From an uncultured Lachnospiraceae bacterium (GTDB lineage Bacteria; Bacillota; Clostridia; Eubacteriales; Anaerofustaceae), in NCBI GenBank assembly GCA_944381375.1, contig CALWKX010000010.1:1-64000 (forward strand): 64,000 bases of DNA. Direction: 5' to 3'. Shown piece after piece: positions 15,510-25,515 of the stretch. The notes beneath the pieces were generated by a model. It had not been told where the DNA came from. It saw only the letters and a list, made by a program, of their open reading frames with translations, and searched no databases. A program made the position numbers and the translations under genes. Within the stretch, counting starts at the first letter, position 1, and every line of letters begins with the position of its first letter.

Positions 15510-16232
15510 TTAAATCAGCATGATTGCTCCGCTTATGGCCATAAAAATATATACGCATTTTTTCATTGTTTCGCCATTGATTTTATTAACTATTTTTTTG
15601 CCCAGCATAACTCCGAAAACAATGGCTATTGAACCCAAAAGCCAATATAGCAATACTTCAGCCGTAATGGCGCCTTTTATAGCTCTGATAGTGGTGGAAT
15701 ATATGTTGGTTACCAATCCGAATGTGAGATTTGTTGTAATGAATTCATCTTTGCTTTTTGTTACTGCCATGGAATAAATGACTATAGGCGGAGCTATGAT
15801 GCCGAACATTCCTCCCATAATACCGGCAACGGCTCCTACAATAAGCCCGTTAACAAACGTAGGTTTTATTTTTAAAGTATTGTTGAAAAATAAAAAATAA
15901 AGCGACAGGATAATTAACAATATTCCAAGCAACGACGTAAGCAGATCATCCGCTTTATCTATTGAGTATAGTATAGCTGCCGCAGCGAAAGCAAAATATC
16001 CTATAAGAGGAGCTATAATAAGTTTGATATTGATATATTTGATTCTGCTCAGCACGTTTCCGGCATTGCCCGTAAACGTCAATAATCCTGATAACGAGAT
16101 AGCCGTTTGGTAAGGCATAAAATAGGGCAGCGCCGCCATGCAGATAATTGGGCTTCCGAATCCGCACAGAGATTGAATAAAACTAGCTGCAAATGAAGTA
16201 ATCAATAACAAAATAATTGTGATAATATCCAT
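15510..16232 (-). CDS. TSUP (TauE/SafE) family exporter, copy 1 of 3
   Basis: A 240-residue paralog: FAASFIQSLCGFGSPIICMAALPYFMP and VGAVAGIMGGMFGIIAPPIVIY. It is first in transcription order, downstream of the LRR lipoprotein gene with a 58-bp gap. The half-repeat glycine/proline motifs differ slightly from the other two (IIAPPIV versus SSPPIV/SGPPIV), which may reflect different substrates. Confidence 0.85.
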   Translation of the reverse strand: MDIITIILLLITSFAASFIQSLCGFGSPIICMAALPYFMPYQTAISLSGLLTFTGNAGNVLSRIKYINIKLIIAPLIGYFAFAAAAILYSIDKADDLLTSLLGILLIILSLYFLFFNNTLKIKPTFVNGLIVGAVAGIMGGMFGIIAPPIVIYSMAVTKSKDEFITTNLTFGLVTNIYSTTIRAIKGAITAEVLLYWLLGSIAIVFGVMLGKKIVNKINGETMKKCVYIFMAISGAIMLI

Positions 16233-16290
16233 AGTGAACCTGAGATTTTCAGTAAAATAACTTATAATTTATGCAAACGAAACTTTTGTT

Positions 16291-18102
16291 TTACAAAGAT
16301 GATTTTTCAAAAGGTCCGGAAAATTTCAGTTTTACACAATCATATTTATAATATTCGGTTTTCATTCCTGCGTTATTGTCCAGTATGTATTCTGTTTTTA
16401 TTTCCAGCGTGCTGTCATCTAATGCGTATACGCTTGATTCTACATAAACTACATTCGTATCCTCGGAGGAAAAGAAATTATTTATTGCGTTATTGTCTGT
16501 TGGAAGCGTATACGAAAGGTATTCGTTTATTCTTGCTTCCTTCAAATTGACAGCAACAATCTTGTTATCGCTTAATGCCCAGCCTATGCCTTCGATGTTG
16601 TTATTTGTGTTTGAAATAACCACCAGACCTGCGCTGCAAGGCGATGATATTAATCGAGAAAATGACTTTGCAGATATATCAAAGGCATATATTTCGCTGT
16701 GAGAGTATATCTTGCTCATATCTCTCGCAGTAAAATAGAGATACTGATAATCGCTTCCTTCGTAAGTATCGGCAATATAGTCAAATCGGTATTGGCCTGT
16801 AATTTCAAAAAGAATTTCTTCTGTATCGCGCGCGTCCCTTCTCATTATGAAAGTAACGCTCTCATTATTTCTTTTGCCGATTTCGCAGAAGTATTCATAA
16901 TCTCCTATTTTTATCATTTCATATGATATATCTACATCGTAACCGCCTGATTGTATAGCGGCTTCCGATGTAATAATAGCAGAAGTATCCAAAGCCGTTA
17001 GTGAAGCTGTAAAATAATCTTTGTATTCTGCATTTACACTGATTATTACATTTTTCAGTCCGGTAAATGCAGCATTCCCTATATCTGACGGCCTGGATGT
17101 AAAATATACATAATTCAGCATATTGCAGTTTGCAAATGCAAATTGTCCTATTTTATCAACGTTATCCGTGATGGTAACGCTGTTCAGATAACGGCTGCCT
17201 CCCAAATTAAACTCTGAACCGAAAGCGTATGCCGATATTTCATTGACTGAATATGGTATTGTGAATTCACTGTCTTTTTTGCCTTGAGGATATTTTATTA
17301 AAACAGATTTGTCTCTGTTGTATAAAATACCGTCAACGCTCATAAAGTTCAAATTATTCCTTGTTACTTCTATCTGATTGAGGCTCATGCTCATATCGAA
17401 GGTAGTTTGAATATCAGTAACGCTAGAAGGTATATAAATTTTTTCGAGATTTACCGCATAAGTAAATGCATATTTACCTATCGTTTTTGTGCCTTGAGGT
17501 ATACTGTATTCGGTTTGTTGATTTCCTGAAGGATAAATTTCAAGGCATGTCATATCGGCGCTGAACAGTACGCCGCCTTCTGAGACATACGATTGTCCCT
17601 GCTCGGCATTTATTTCTGTAAGATTTTCGCAGCCTCCGAACACGTTCTCTCCCATACTGCTCAGAGAAGAGGGAAGCGATATCTCACTTAGTGACGAACA
17701 CATTCCAAAAGCTTCGTTATCTATTGATGTGAGCCCTTGTGATAATGTGATTTGCGTCAAGGCAGTGCAGCCGTAAAAACATTCTCTGCCTATAGTCGTA
17801 ACGGTTTGAGGAACCTCAATGCTCACAAGGCTGTCTGCTCTTAAAAATGCTTGTTCACCCAGCATTGATACTTCTTTCCCTTTTATTTCAGAAGGCACTG
17901 TTACGTTTATAAGTTCGCTTGTATAGATCCTTGTTCCGTCTTCGCCGGTTTGATATTGCGGATATATCTTCAGCGTTCCGTCTTCAAGCTCTTCATAGTT
18001 CCATACGATTCCGTCAATTTCAGCGCTTTTTATTTTTCCGCTACACGCCGGTAAAGTTATAATCAAAGCAGCTATTGCCAGTAGATACAATAACTTTTTC
18101 AT
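16291..18102 (-). CDS. BspA-like leucine-rich-repeat lipoprotein
   Basis: A 603-residue secreted lipoprotein. I start at the ATG at 18102, which gives a clean signal peptide, KKLLYLLAIAALIITLPACSG, with lipobox LPAC. Residues ~75-385 contain LRR_5/BspA-type repeats (for example VTTIGRECFYGCTALTQITL and IDNEAFGMCSSLSEISL). Residues ~390-603 are a beta-rich, non-LRR domain with tyrosine-rich strands, perhaps a propeller-like fold. BspA-type proteins bind host or extracellular ligands; role here unknown. It carries its own strong promoter, divergent from pth. Confidence 0.85.
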   Translation of the reverse strand: MKKLLYLLAIAALIITLPACSGKIKSAEIDGIVWNYEELEDGTLKIYPQYQTGEDGTRIYTSELINVTVPSEIKGKEVSMLGEQAFLRADSLVSIEVPQTVTTIGRECFYGCTALTQITLSQGLTSIDNEAFGMCSSLSEISLPSSLSSMGENVFGGCENLTEINAEQGQSYVSEGGVLFSADMTCLEIYPSGNQQTEYSIPQGTKTIGKYAFTYAVNLEKIYIPSSVTDIQTTFDMSMSLNQIEVTRNNLNFMSVDGILYNRDKSVLIKYPQGKKDSEFTIPYSVNEISAYAFGSEFNLGGSRYLNSVTITDNVDKIGQFAFANCNMLNYVYFTSRPSDIGNAAFTGLKNVIISVNAEYKDYFTASLTALDTSAIITSEAAIQSGGYDVDISYEMIKIGDYEYFCEIGKRNNESVTFIMRRDARDTEEILFEITGQYRFDYIADTYEGSDYQYLYFTARDMSKIYSHSEIYAFDISAKSFSRLISSPCSAGLVVISNTNNNIEGIGWALSDNKIVAVNLKEARINEYLSYTLPTDNNAINNFFSSEDTNVVYVESSVYALDDSTLEIKTEYILDNNAGMKTEYYKYDCVKLKFSGPFEKSSL

Positions 18103-18132
18103 TGTTTGCTCCGAAAAATGGAAATTAAAAAT

Positions 18133-18161
18133 ATTATAGCATATTGCGTCTTTCATGTCTA
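18133..18161 (-). promoter_or_regulatory. Predicted sigma-A promoter of the LRR lipoprotein gene
   Basis: On the minus strand: TAGACA (18161-18156), 17-bp spacer, TATAAT (18138-18133), about 30 bases before the start codon. Confidence 0.7.
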
Positions 18162-18182
18162 TTATTTATATCGTTATCGAAG

Positions 18183-18211
18183 TTGAAAGGAAGATTTAGT
18201 TAAGGTATAAT
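18183..18211 (+). promoter_or_regulatory. Predicted sigma-A promoter of pth-mfd
   Basis: TTGAAA (18183-18188), 17-bp spacer, TATAAT (18206-18211). It is back-to-back with the LRR gene promoter; start would fall near 18218. Confidence 0.75.
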
Positions 18212-18241
18212 AATGAAGCTTCGGAAAGGTAATTATAAAAG

Positions 18242-18805
18242 ATGTATCTAATTGCAGGGCTCGGCAATCCCGGGCGCAAGTTTGAGCATACCAGGCATAA
18301 TACAGGATATATGTGCGTAGATGAATTCGCAGCACGGCATGAGATCGGTTTTGATAAAAGCGTTATGAAAGCTTTAATGGGAGAAGGTTTTGTACACGGA
18401 GAAAAGATCATCATCCTGAAACCGCAAACTTATATGAACCTGAGCGGTGAATGTATATCGGAGTTTGTTAATTATTATAAAATTGAACCGCATAAACTGA
18501 TAGTAATATATGATGATGTGGATTTCCCTTTAGGTACCGTAAAAATAAGAAAAAGCGGCAGCGCCGGTACTCATAACGGAATGAAAAATATCATAGAGCA
18601 TATAAAAACCACAGATTTTCCGCGCGTCAGGGTGGGAATAGGCTGTGAGGCGGATATTGAGCTTTATAATTATGTATTGTCTGCTTTCAGTAAAGATGAA
18701 GCAGTTCTCATCGAGAAATCAATAAAAAGGGTTAGCGATATATTGGATGAGATAATACAAAATGGTGTGGACAAAGCCATGAATATGTTTAATGGTATTA
18801 AATGA
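18242..18805 (+). CDS. pth: Peptidyl-tRNA hydrolase
   Basis: A 187-residue Pth, which releases tRNA from prematurely dropped peptidyl-tRNAs in the cytoplasm. GLGNPGRKFEHTRHNTGYM carries the catalytic His19. QTYMNLSGE and YDDVDFPLG supply substrate-contact residues, and GSAGTHNGMKNI is the family's conserved loop. Length is normal. AAAGG lies upstream of the ATG. It begins the pth-mfd-foldase order common in Firmicutes. Confidence 0.97.
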   Translation: MYLIAGLGNPGRKFEHTRHNTGYMCVDEFAARHEIGFDKSVMKALMGEGFVHGEKIIILKPQTYMNLSGECISEFVNYYKIEPHKLIVIYDDVDFPLGTVKIRKSGSAGTHNGMKNIIEHIKTTDFPRVRVGIGCEADIELYNYVLSAFSKDEAVLIEKSIKRVSDILDEIIQNGVDKAMNMFNGIK

Positions 18806-18831
18806 TAAAAATATTATGAAGAGAAATAAAT

Positions 18832-21800
18832 ATGGAGCTTTTTGAACGCTTGAGCCTTTTTGACGGCGTTGAAAAATCGAATATTCTGATTACTGGCGCA
18901 GCCAAAGCTTATAAGATAGCTTATGCTGTAAATAAAGTGCAAAAAAACAGCTCAAAAGTATTTTTTGTGTGCGAAAATGATTATGAGGCTAAAAAATATC
19001 ATACTCTTTTTTCTAAAATAATGCCTGAGGATAAGCTTTTTGTATTCTCCAAAAAGCCGCTTTATTTTACGTATGCTGATAGTGTAAGCCGTACTATTGA
19101 CGATGAAAGAATAAGAACCATTGCTTCATTATTCAATAATGAAAGCGGTATAATAGTCACCAGCATATGGGCTTTGTGCGAAACGATGCCTTTTTTTACA
19201 AAAGATGATGTGATATCAAAATCGGTTGGCGACAAAATTGATTTGGAGGACTTTACGCAAGTACTTGTAAATTATGGTTATACGCGCGAATACAGAACGG
19301 AATCGGCGGGGCAGTTCAGCGTAAGAGGCGGCGTAATTGACTTTTATCCGGCAGGCGCCGTGTATCCTTACAGGCTTGAATTATTCGGAGATGAAATTGA
19401 TTCTGTCAGATTCTTCGATCCCCAAACGCAGCTTTCCGTCAAAAACGCCGATAAGTTTGAGTTGATTCCGTATACGGATGTGATTTTGAGTAAGCAACAG
19501 TTTTCTTCAGCGTTAAAGCGTTTTATCGCAGAGGCTGAAAAAGTCTTGTCAAAATTAAATGATGAAGAATACGTATCGAACGCCCATGAGCTTATCGGCA
19601 AATTCAAAGATAATCCTGTGCAGGCAGCCTCTTATATTCATGCGTATTCAAACGCTCCAAAGGCAAGTATGGCGGATCTCGCCTCAGAAGCGTTTTTTAT
19701 CTTGTGCGAGCCGGCTTCTTTAAAGAAAGGCTATGATTCGTCAAAACGCATGGTGCATGAAAATCATCTTATGCTCAGTGAAAAAGCATTAGCGTTTCCC
19801 GGGCAGCTTAAAACTTTTGCAGATTATAAAAATGTCATTGAGAAAATAAATGAAAATCATTTTGCAGCTTTATGCGCTGTAGAGCAGCCTGTAGAACGCC
19901 TCAATATAAATTTGAGCGTTAATGTCGCATGCGCGGATTTTGACGGATTTGGCGGAAATGTCAATTATCTTTTGAAAACATTTGCAGAATATAACAAAAG
20001 CGATTATAAAATAATAATTACTTATTCAGATGAAGAACGCAAAAAAAGTTTGAAATCTTTCTTTGAAAACATATCCGTTGATGTTTCGGAAGATTTTAAT
20101 AAGTCAGATGTTGTGCTTATGCGCAGTGATTTTTGCTTCGGTATGGATTTGGCTTATAAAAAGGCGCTTGTTATTCCTGATACTTATATTATTACGAAAG
20201 CAAAGGCGCGTAAATCCAAACCTTTGTCAAAAAAATTAACTGAAGCTTTTTTTACGGATATAAAGCCCGGCGACTATGTAGTGCATGATTTTCACGGTAT
20301 TGGTGTTTACGAAGGCGTAATACAGATAAAAACCCAGGGTATTATAAAAGATTATATCAAAATCATATATGCCAACGAAGATGCATTGTATGTTCCGCCC
20401 GAGCAGATGGATTTGGTTCAGAAGTATTATTCGTCTAATGATTCTGCCCCGAAAATTTCACGTTTGGGCGGAAGCGAATGGGTAAATACGAAAAAAAAGG
20501 TCTCCAAACGTTTAAAGGAGCTTGCCGAAGAGTACGTACAAATGTATGCGAGAAGGAAATCAGCCAACGGCTTTTCTTTTTCAAAAGATACAAGCTGGCA
20601 AGCTGAATTCGAAGAGAAATTCATGTACGAACCCACTCCTGATCAGCTTAAGGCAAGTGAGGAAATCAAGCAGGATATGCAATCCGCCTATCCTATGGAC
20701 AGACTGCTTTGCGCAGATGTAGGCTATGGTAAGACGGAAGTAGCCGCAAGAGCCGCTTTTAAAGCTGTCAACGATTCAAAGCAAACCGCCATATTGGTGC
20801 CGACAACTATTCTGGCAGCGCAGCATTACAATAGCTTTGAACAGCGTTTTAAAGGTTATCCTATCAGGATAGAAATGCTTAGCCGCTTTGTTGCGCCCTC
20901 AAAAGTTAAAAAGATAAAACAGGATCTGAAAAACGGTTCTGTGGATATTGTTATAGGCACGCAAAAACTGCTGGCCGGCGATATAGCATTCAAAGATTTG
21001 GGCCTGCTTATTGTGGATGAAGAACAGCGCTTTGGAGTAGCGCAGAAGGATAAACTAAAGCTTTTGAAAGAGAATGTCGATACGCTTTCTCTTTCTGCAA
21101 CTCCGATTCCGCGGACGCTTCATATGTCGCTTTCCGGCATCAAGGATATGTCGGTCATACAAACTCCTCCCGCCAACCGTTCTCCTGTTCAAACTTATGT
21201 TATGCGCTACGATGAAATTATCGTGAAGGAAGCGATTCAAAATGAACTTGCAAGGCAAGGGCAGGTATTTTACGTTCATAATTCAACCAAAACCATACAG
21301 GCTCGCTGCGATCGTCTGAGGCAGCTTGTCCCTGACGCTAAAATAGAATTTGCTCACGGACAAATGAAAGAAAATGACCTCGAAAAAGTTGTGATGAAAT
21401 TTATCAACCATGAATTCGATGTTTTAGTATGTACTACGATTATTGAAAATGGAATTGATATTATAAATGCCAACACGATTATTGTAGAAAACGCCGACAA
21501 ACTGGGACTTTCACAGCTGTATCAGCTCCGCGGCAGGGTGGGAAGAAGCGATACTTTAGCGTATGCGTATATGATGTATCATCCTGATAATGTTTTGAGC
21601 GAGGTGTCTGCAAAGCGGCTTCAGGCCATAAAACAATTTACTAAATTCGGCTCAGGGTTTAAAATAGCGCTTCGCGATCTTCAAATAAGAGGCTCAGGCA
21701 ATATTATCGGTTCAGCGCAGCATGGGAATTTCGGAAATGTCGGATATGAAATGTATATAAGACTGCTGAATCAAGTTATCAGCGAACAAAAAGGCGAAAC

Positions 21801-22260
21801 CGCAACTGACTGCAAAGAGTCTGAAATTGATATTAATATTGATGCATATATCCCCTCTGATTATATACAAAGTGAAGAAGAACGTATCGAAGCGTATAAA
21901 AGAATATCATTTGTAGACAGCCGTAAAATGGCTGATGAAGTAATAGCGGATTTGACAGACATGTATTCGGATCCTCCTCAAAGCGTCATTAATCTTATAA
22001 ATACGGCATATGTTAAATCATTGGCCCAAAAAATAGGCGTAAAAAGGCTGACAGGGCATAAAGACACTATAAGGTTGGAATTTTATGATGATGTGTCATT
22101 CGATGTGAATTTTATAAATTCGCTTTCGCACGATTATACATTCAAGCTTAAGTCATATTTGTCAGGCACAGTAATGATATTCAAAAAAAACGAAAAGAAT
22201 ATGTTCATGTATATCAGTGATTTGCTTGAATTGTTGCTTGAAAACAAAAGCGTGTTATAA
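18832..22260 (+). CDS. mfd: Transcription-repair coupling factor
   Basis: A 1142-residue Mfd, which removes stalled RNA polymerase and recruits UvrA. The N-terminal UvrB-like half includes FSVRGGVIDFYPAG. The RNA-polymerase-interacting domain carries DYVVHDFHGIGVYEGV near residue 483. The helicase core has ADVGYGKTEVA near residue 630 (Walker A) and LLIVDEEQRFGV near residue 729 (DEEQ box). The TRCF C-terminal domain ends the protein. Full length, with no frame problems. The ATG follows pth by 26 bases. Confidence 0.97.
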   Translation: MELFERLSLFDGVEKSNILITGAAKAYKIAYAVNKVQKNSSKVFFVCENDYEAKKYHTLFSKIMPEDKLFVFSKKPLYFTYADSVSRTIDDERIRTIASLFNNESGIIVTSIWALCETMPFFTKDDVISKSVGDKIDLEDFTQVLVNYGYTREYRTESAGQFSVRGGVIDFYPAGAVYPYRLELFGDEIDSVRFFDPQTQLSVKNADKFELIPYTDVILSKQQFSSALKRFIAEAEKVLSKLNDEEYVSNAHELIGKFKDNPVQAASYIHAYSNAPKASMADLASEAFFILCEPASLKKGYDSSKRMVHENHLMLSEKALAFPGQLKTFADYKNVIEKINENHFAALCAVEQPVERLNINLSVNVACADFDGFGGNVNYLLKTFAEYNKSDYKIIITYSDEERKKSLKSFFENISVDVSEDFNKSDVVLMRSDFCFGMDLAYKKALVIPDTYIITKAKARKSKPLSKKLTEAFFTDIKPGDYVVHDFHGIGVYEGVIQIKTQGIIKDYIKIIYANEDALYVPPEQMDLVQKYYSSNDSAPKISRLGGSEWVNTKKKVSKRLKELAEEYVQMYARRKSANGFSFSKDTSWQAEFEEKFMYEPTPDQLKASEEIKQDMQSAYPMDRLLCADVGYGKTEVAARAAFKAVNDSKQTAILVPTTILAAQHYNSFEQRFKGYPIRIEMLSRFVAPSKVKKIKQDLKNGSVDIVIGTQKLLAGDIAFKDLGLLIVDEEQRFGVAQKDKLKLLKENVDTLSLSATPIPRTLHMSLSGIKDMSVIQTPPANRSPVQTYVMRYDEIIVKEAIQNELARQGQVFYVHNSTKTIQARCDRLRQLVPDAKIEFAHGQMKENDLEKVVMKFINHEFDVLVCTTIIENGIDIINANTIIVENADKLGLSQLYQLRGRVGRSDTLAYAYMMYHPDNVLSEVSAKRLQAIKQFTKFGSGFKIALRDLQIRGSGNIIGSAQHGNFGNVGYEMYIRLLNQVISEQKGETATDCKESEIDINIDAYIPSDYIQSEEERIEAYKRISFVDSRKMADEVIADLTDMYSDPPQSVINLINTAYVKSLAQKIGVKRLTGHKDTIRLEFYDDVSFDVNFINSLSHDYTFKLKSYLSGTVMIFKKNEKNMFMYISDLLELLLENKSVL

Positions 22261-22291
22261 TAATAAAAACAATAAAAGGAAATGCTTGTAT

Positions 22292-23755
22292 ATGAAAAAA
22301 GCCTTGAGAACATTCGTATCAGTTATAGCCATTGTTTTGATAGTAAGTACGGTTTCAGGCTGCGGCCTGGTTGTGCTTAATGAAGAGAAAGACGCCCAAA
22401 GCGTCGTCGCCATAATAAACGGAGAAAATATTCTAAAAAGCGAATTCAACGATTATGTTACTTTCAACACTATCGTTTACGAACTCTACGATTATCAGAT
22501 TACGGAGGATATCGAAGAAGCGTTTGTTTCGGCTCTATATCAGGATTTTGTAAATACGTATTTATTTAAGCTTGAGCTTGAAAAGGCTGGCGTTGAGATA
22601 ACGCAGGAAGAAATTGCTGAGTCCGAAAACGAGTTTTATGAAATGCTCGCTTCCTATGCGCCTGATGAAACTTCTCTTAATGCGTTGTATGAAGAATACG
22701 GACTCGATGAAGCTTCTTTTAAAGAACTGGTTAGTAAGGAAATCGAATTTGCGTATTATGCTACAAAGTATGATTCATCTGATATGGATAAAAGCTTTGT
22801 TACTGAGGCCGTAGCGATGGAAGTGGACGGAGTAGATATACCCAATTATATATTTTATTATTATGCTGTAATGATACAGCTTCAAAATTATATGTATGAA
22901 GGAACCTATGCTTCGACCGAGGAGGAATATCTTGAGCTTTATGATGAAGTAGCCGTGTATATTCAAAATGCGCAGGCAGTTATAGACTATTGTGAAAGCA
23001 ACGGCATTACTGTTACCGAAGACGAAATAACCTCGGCAAGACTTAATCTTCAAACAGTGGAATATTATGCCGGAAGCGATACCATGCAGCAGATGTATGA
23101 CGGATATTATTTGACTGACGCTCAAATAGAAGAAGGCGAAACTTATATGGCAACTGCCTCCGCTTATCAAACAAAACTCGAAAATCAAGTAGTCAGCGAA
23201 ATAGCGCCAACGGAAAAACAACTGCAAAATTACATGCAGGATAATATCGATGATTATGACGAATCAACGGTAAGCGCTTACCATATTTTGGTAGAGGACG
23301 AAACGGCTGCTAAAGCGCTTGAAGACGAAGCGGGCGGCACTGCAGAAGGTTTTATGGCTGTATATACAAAATATCAAGATAATACTACTATAAAAGAAAT
23401 GGCTGATTTAGGGTCATTCAAAAGAAAAGAAATGGTGGACGAATTTTCTCAGGCGGCCTTTAGTATGGAAATAGGACAGGTAAGAGGCTGCGTGCAAACA
23501 GAATACGGTTATCATCTTATTTATGTTTATGATAAAAACATAGTGGAAGTACCGGCTTATGAACAAATAGCCGATACAGTAAGACAAGATTATATTGATT
23601 CTGTAAAAGATGAAGAAATAAACAAATTTTTTGAAAAAATAACGAATGTGAAAGTACGTAACAAAAATTATTCTCAAATGCCCGGTACTCTGCTTACGGA
23701 AACTCTTGCAGAAATATATAATGTCAAAACAAAGCTGCGCGTTGCTTTAAGATAA
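22292..23755 (+). CDS. Foldase lipoprotein with parvulin peptidyl-prolyl isomerase domain (PrsA-like)
   Basis: A 487-residue lipoprotein. The ATG at 22292 gives signal sequence ALRTFVSVIAIVLIVSTVSGCG, lipobox VSGC; AAAGGAAA precedes it. SurA/PrsA-type N-terminal helices follow, with VVAIINGENILKSEF at about residues 40-54. A parvulin domain lies at ~330-430: SAYHILVEDETAAKAL, then LGSFKRKEMVDEFSQAAFSMEIGQV and TEYGYHLIYVYDK. It probably folds secreted proteins outside the membrane. The protein is notably acidic and Tyr-rich. It follows mfd closely. Confidence 0.87.
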   Translation: MKKALRTFVSVIAIVLIVSTVSGCGLVVLNEEKDAQSVVAIINGENILKSEFNDYVTFNTIVYELYDYQITEDIEEAFVSALYQDFVNTYLFKLELEKAGVEITQEEIAESENEFYEMLASYAPDETSLNALYEEYGLDEASFKELVSKEIEFAYYATKYDSSDMDKSFVTEAVAMEVDGVDIPNYIFYYYAVMIQLQNYMYEGTYASTEEEYLELYDEVAVYIQNAQAVIDYCESNGITVTEDEITSARLNLQTVEYYAGSDTMQQMYDGYYLTDAQIEEGETYMATASAYQTKLENQVVSEIAPTEKQLQNYMQDNIDDYDESTVSAYHILVEDETAAKALEDEAGGTAEGFMAVYTKYQDNTTIKEMADLGSFKRKEMVDEFSQAAFSMEIGQVRGCVQTEYGYHLIYVYDKNIVEVPAYEQIADTVRQDYIDSVKDEEINKFFEKITNVKVRNKNYSQMPGTLLTETLAEIYNVKTKLRVALR

Positions 23756-23804
23756 ATAAGTCGCCACTTTAATTCATGGCAGCGTTTGCAGTAAGGAGAA
23801 GCAC

Positions 23805-24236
23805 ATGAGCGCTATTATAATGCATCCTATCGGCTATATTAAATCGCCTTATAAAGAACGAGATGAGGCGCCTGCCCAGGGCAGTGAAGACTGTGACACA
23901 TTAGGCATGATTGTTTTGGATAAGCAGTTTATCGAAGCAACAGCCGGTATGAAGCCGGGCTTAAAATATATAGTTTTGTTTCATTTTCATAAAATAAATG
24001 AGTACAAACTGACTGTTCGTGCAAGAAGCACGGGGATGCTTACGGGTTTGTTTTCCACCAGGTCTCCTAAAAGACCAAATGCAATAGGTGTGAGCATTAT
24101 AACTATACGGTCGATAAATAACGAGGTGATCGAATTTACCGGTGTAGATATGCTTGACGGCACTCCTGTTTTGGATATAAAACCATACAGAGGAGCCCCG
24201 AAGCTTATTATCAGGAGCAAACGTAATGGGCATTGA
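23805..24236 (+). CDS. trmO: tRNA m6t6A37 methyltransferase (TrmO/TsaA/YaeB family)
   Basis: A 143-residue single-domain TrmO protein. The family motif TRSPKRPNAIGVSII is intact, with HPIGYIKSPYKERDEAP at the N-terminus and DMLDGTPVLDIKPY near the end. TrmO N6-methylates t6A37 of certain tRNAs using SAM, through an unusual beta-barrel fold. It lacks the C-terminal extension of the E. coli protein, as many Gram-positive homologs do. GGAG precedes the ATG. It overlaps the next gene by 11 bases. Confidence 0.88.
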   Translation: MSAIIMHPIGYIKSPYKERDEAPAQGSEDCDTLGMIVLDKQFIEATAGMKPGLKYIVLFHFHKINEYKLTVRARSTGMLTGLFSTRSPKRPNAIGVSIITIRSINNEVIEFTGVDMLDGTPVLDIKPYRGAPKLIIRSKRNGH

Positions 24237-24696
24237 AAGTGTCAGAGAACATCTGAAAAAATATAATGCTGAAAACCGCATCATCGAGCTTGACAAATCG
24301 AGCGCGACTGTTGAACTTGCAGCAAAGGCTTTGGGATGTATCCCTGCGAGAATAGCTAAAACGCTGGCATTTGAGATAAACGGCGGCGTTATTCTGGTGA
24401 TAGCAGCCGGCGATACAAAAATAGATAATTCAAAGTTCAAAAAATTCTTTGCGGCAAAAGCGAAAATGATATCGCCAGATAATGCGCAGGCTTTTATAGG
24501 CCACCAAGTCGGAGGAATATGCCCTTTTGGAATAAACGAAGGTATAAAAGTTTACCTGGACGAGTCTTTGAAGCGTTTTGATACAGTTTATCCCGCATGC
24601 GGAAGCCCCAACAGTGCAATTGAGCTTAAGCTTGAGGAGCTTGAAAAATTTTCGGAATATGATTCATGGATAGATGTATGTAAACTTTATGCTTAA
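24226..24696 (+). CDS. YbaK/ProX-type aminoacyl-tRNA deacylase
   Basis: A 156-residue protein of the YbaK/EbsC family, which hydrolyses mischarged tRNAs such as Cys-tRNA(Pro). LGCIPARIAKTLAFEI holds the conserved Lys of the editing pocket, and HQVGGICPFGI the conserved GG-x-PFG loop. YPACGSPNSAIELKLEEL closes the domain. It overlaps trmO, so two tRNA-quality genes are coupled. Start chosen as the ATG inside the trmO tail. Confidence 0.88.
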   Translation: MGIESVREHLKKYNAENRIIELDKSSATVELAAKALGCIPARIAKTLAFEINGGVILVIAAGDTKIDNSKFKKFFAAKAKMISPDNAQAFIGHQVGGICPFGINEGIKVYLDESLKRFDTVYPACGSPNSAIELKLEELEKFSEYDSWIDVCKLYA

Positions 24697-24753
24697 CATT
24701 TTGTAAGTATATGGCAATTACTTTGTTTAGGTATTTTTCGAAAAATAAATATT

Positions 24754-24816
24754 AAAGCCGAAGCTTTTCATAGAATACGCATATCTTAATGTGTATTCGT
24801 GGCTTCGGCTTTTTTA
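24754..24816. terminator. Bidirectional terminator between ybaK-type gene and pssA
   Basis: Outer stem AAAGCCGAAGC/GCTTCGGCTTT with an inner hairpin GAATACGC/GTGTATTC. TTTTTT follows on the plus strand. It separates convergent genes. Confidence 0.85.
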
Positions 24817-24848
24817 TTTACAACGCCGGAAATTAATCGTAAGTTTTT

Positions 24849-25469
24849 TTATTGCAAATTAACATTTAAATCGCCGCCGCATGTAATTAATAAAATCAAA
24901 ACGGCTATACCGGCAATTAAAATGATAACCTTCTGAACTTTTTTAGGTTTTTTCAGCGGGAAATCCGCAACAAAGCATATTGCCATAACAAGCATAAAAA
25001 TATTCATGCTTATAGCCAAATTAAGTTTGAGTAAATTAAACAGTACAAGAAATAAAGGGAAAAATCCGGCTGCGCTTGTTACCGGAAGCCCCCTGTATAT
25101 TTCCACGGGCGACTTGGCGGCCATTACATTAAAATATCCAAGTCGGATTATTGCCGCGAGTATGTATATGGCCATTGATATAATTCTGAAAGCATCAGCC
25201 TTTGCTGCAAAAAAGCAAATGAATGCAGGCAGCACGCCGAAGCAGACTAGATCGCACAGTGAATCTATTTGTATTCCGAATTGTTTTTCATCTTCACTGC
25301 GTTTGACGAAACGTGCGACAGTACCGTCAAACATATCACACAACCCGCATATCATTAAGAATAATAATGCCCATTGTATCTGACCGTTTGCTGCTTTGGT
25401 AAGACTTATCACTGCAAAAACAAATCCTGTATATGTCAATATAACCGAAGGATTATAAAATCCGATCAT
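24849..25469 (-). CDS. pssA: CDP-diacylglycerol-serine O-phosphatidyltransferase
   Basis: A 206-residue membrane enzyme that makes phosphatidylserine. The CDP-alcohol phosphatidyltransferase signature is seen as DMFDGTVAR, then an 11-residue stretch and G-x3-D-x3-D (FGIQIDSLCD); the stretch is longer than the usual 8. About six membrane helices. GGAG precedes the ATG. It follows the corrinoid-activator gene on the minus strand after 46 bases. The decarboxylase psd is not in the window. Confidence 0.88.
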   Translation of the reverse strand: MIGFYNPSVILTYTGFVFAVISLTKAANGQIQWALLFLMICGLCDMFDGTVARFVKRSEDEKQFGIQIDSLCDLVCFGVLPAFICFFAAKADAFRIISMAIYILAAIIRLGYFNVMAAKSPVEIYRGLPVTSAAGFFPLFLVLFNLLKLNLAISMNIFMLVMAICFVADFPLKKPKKVQKVIILIAGIAVLILLITCGGDLNVNLQ

Positions 25470-25515
25470 GTTTTACTCCATATTCAAATCAAAATTAAAA
25501 TATATTATAACATAT

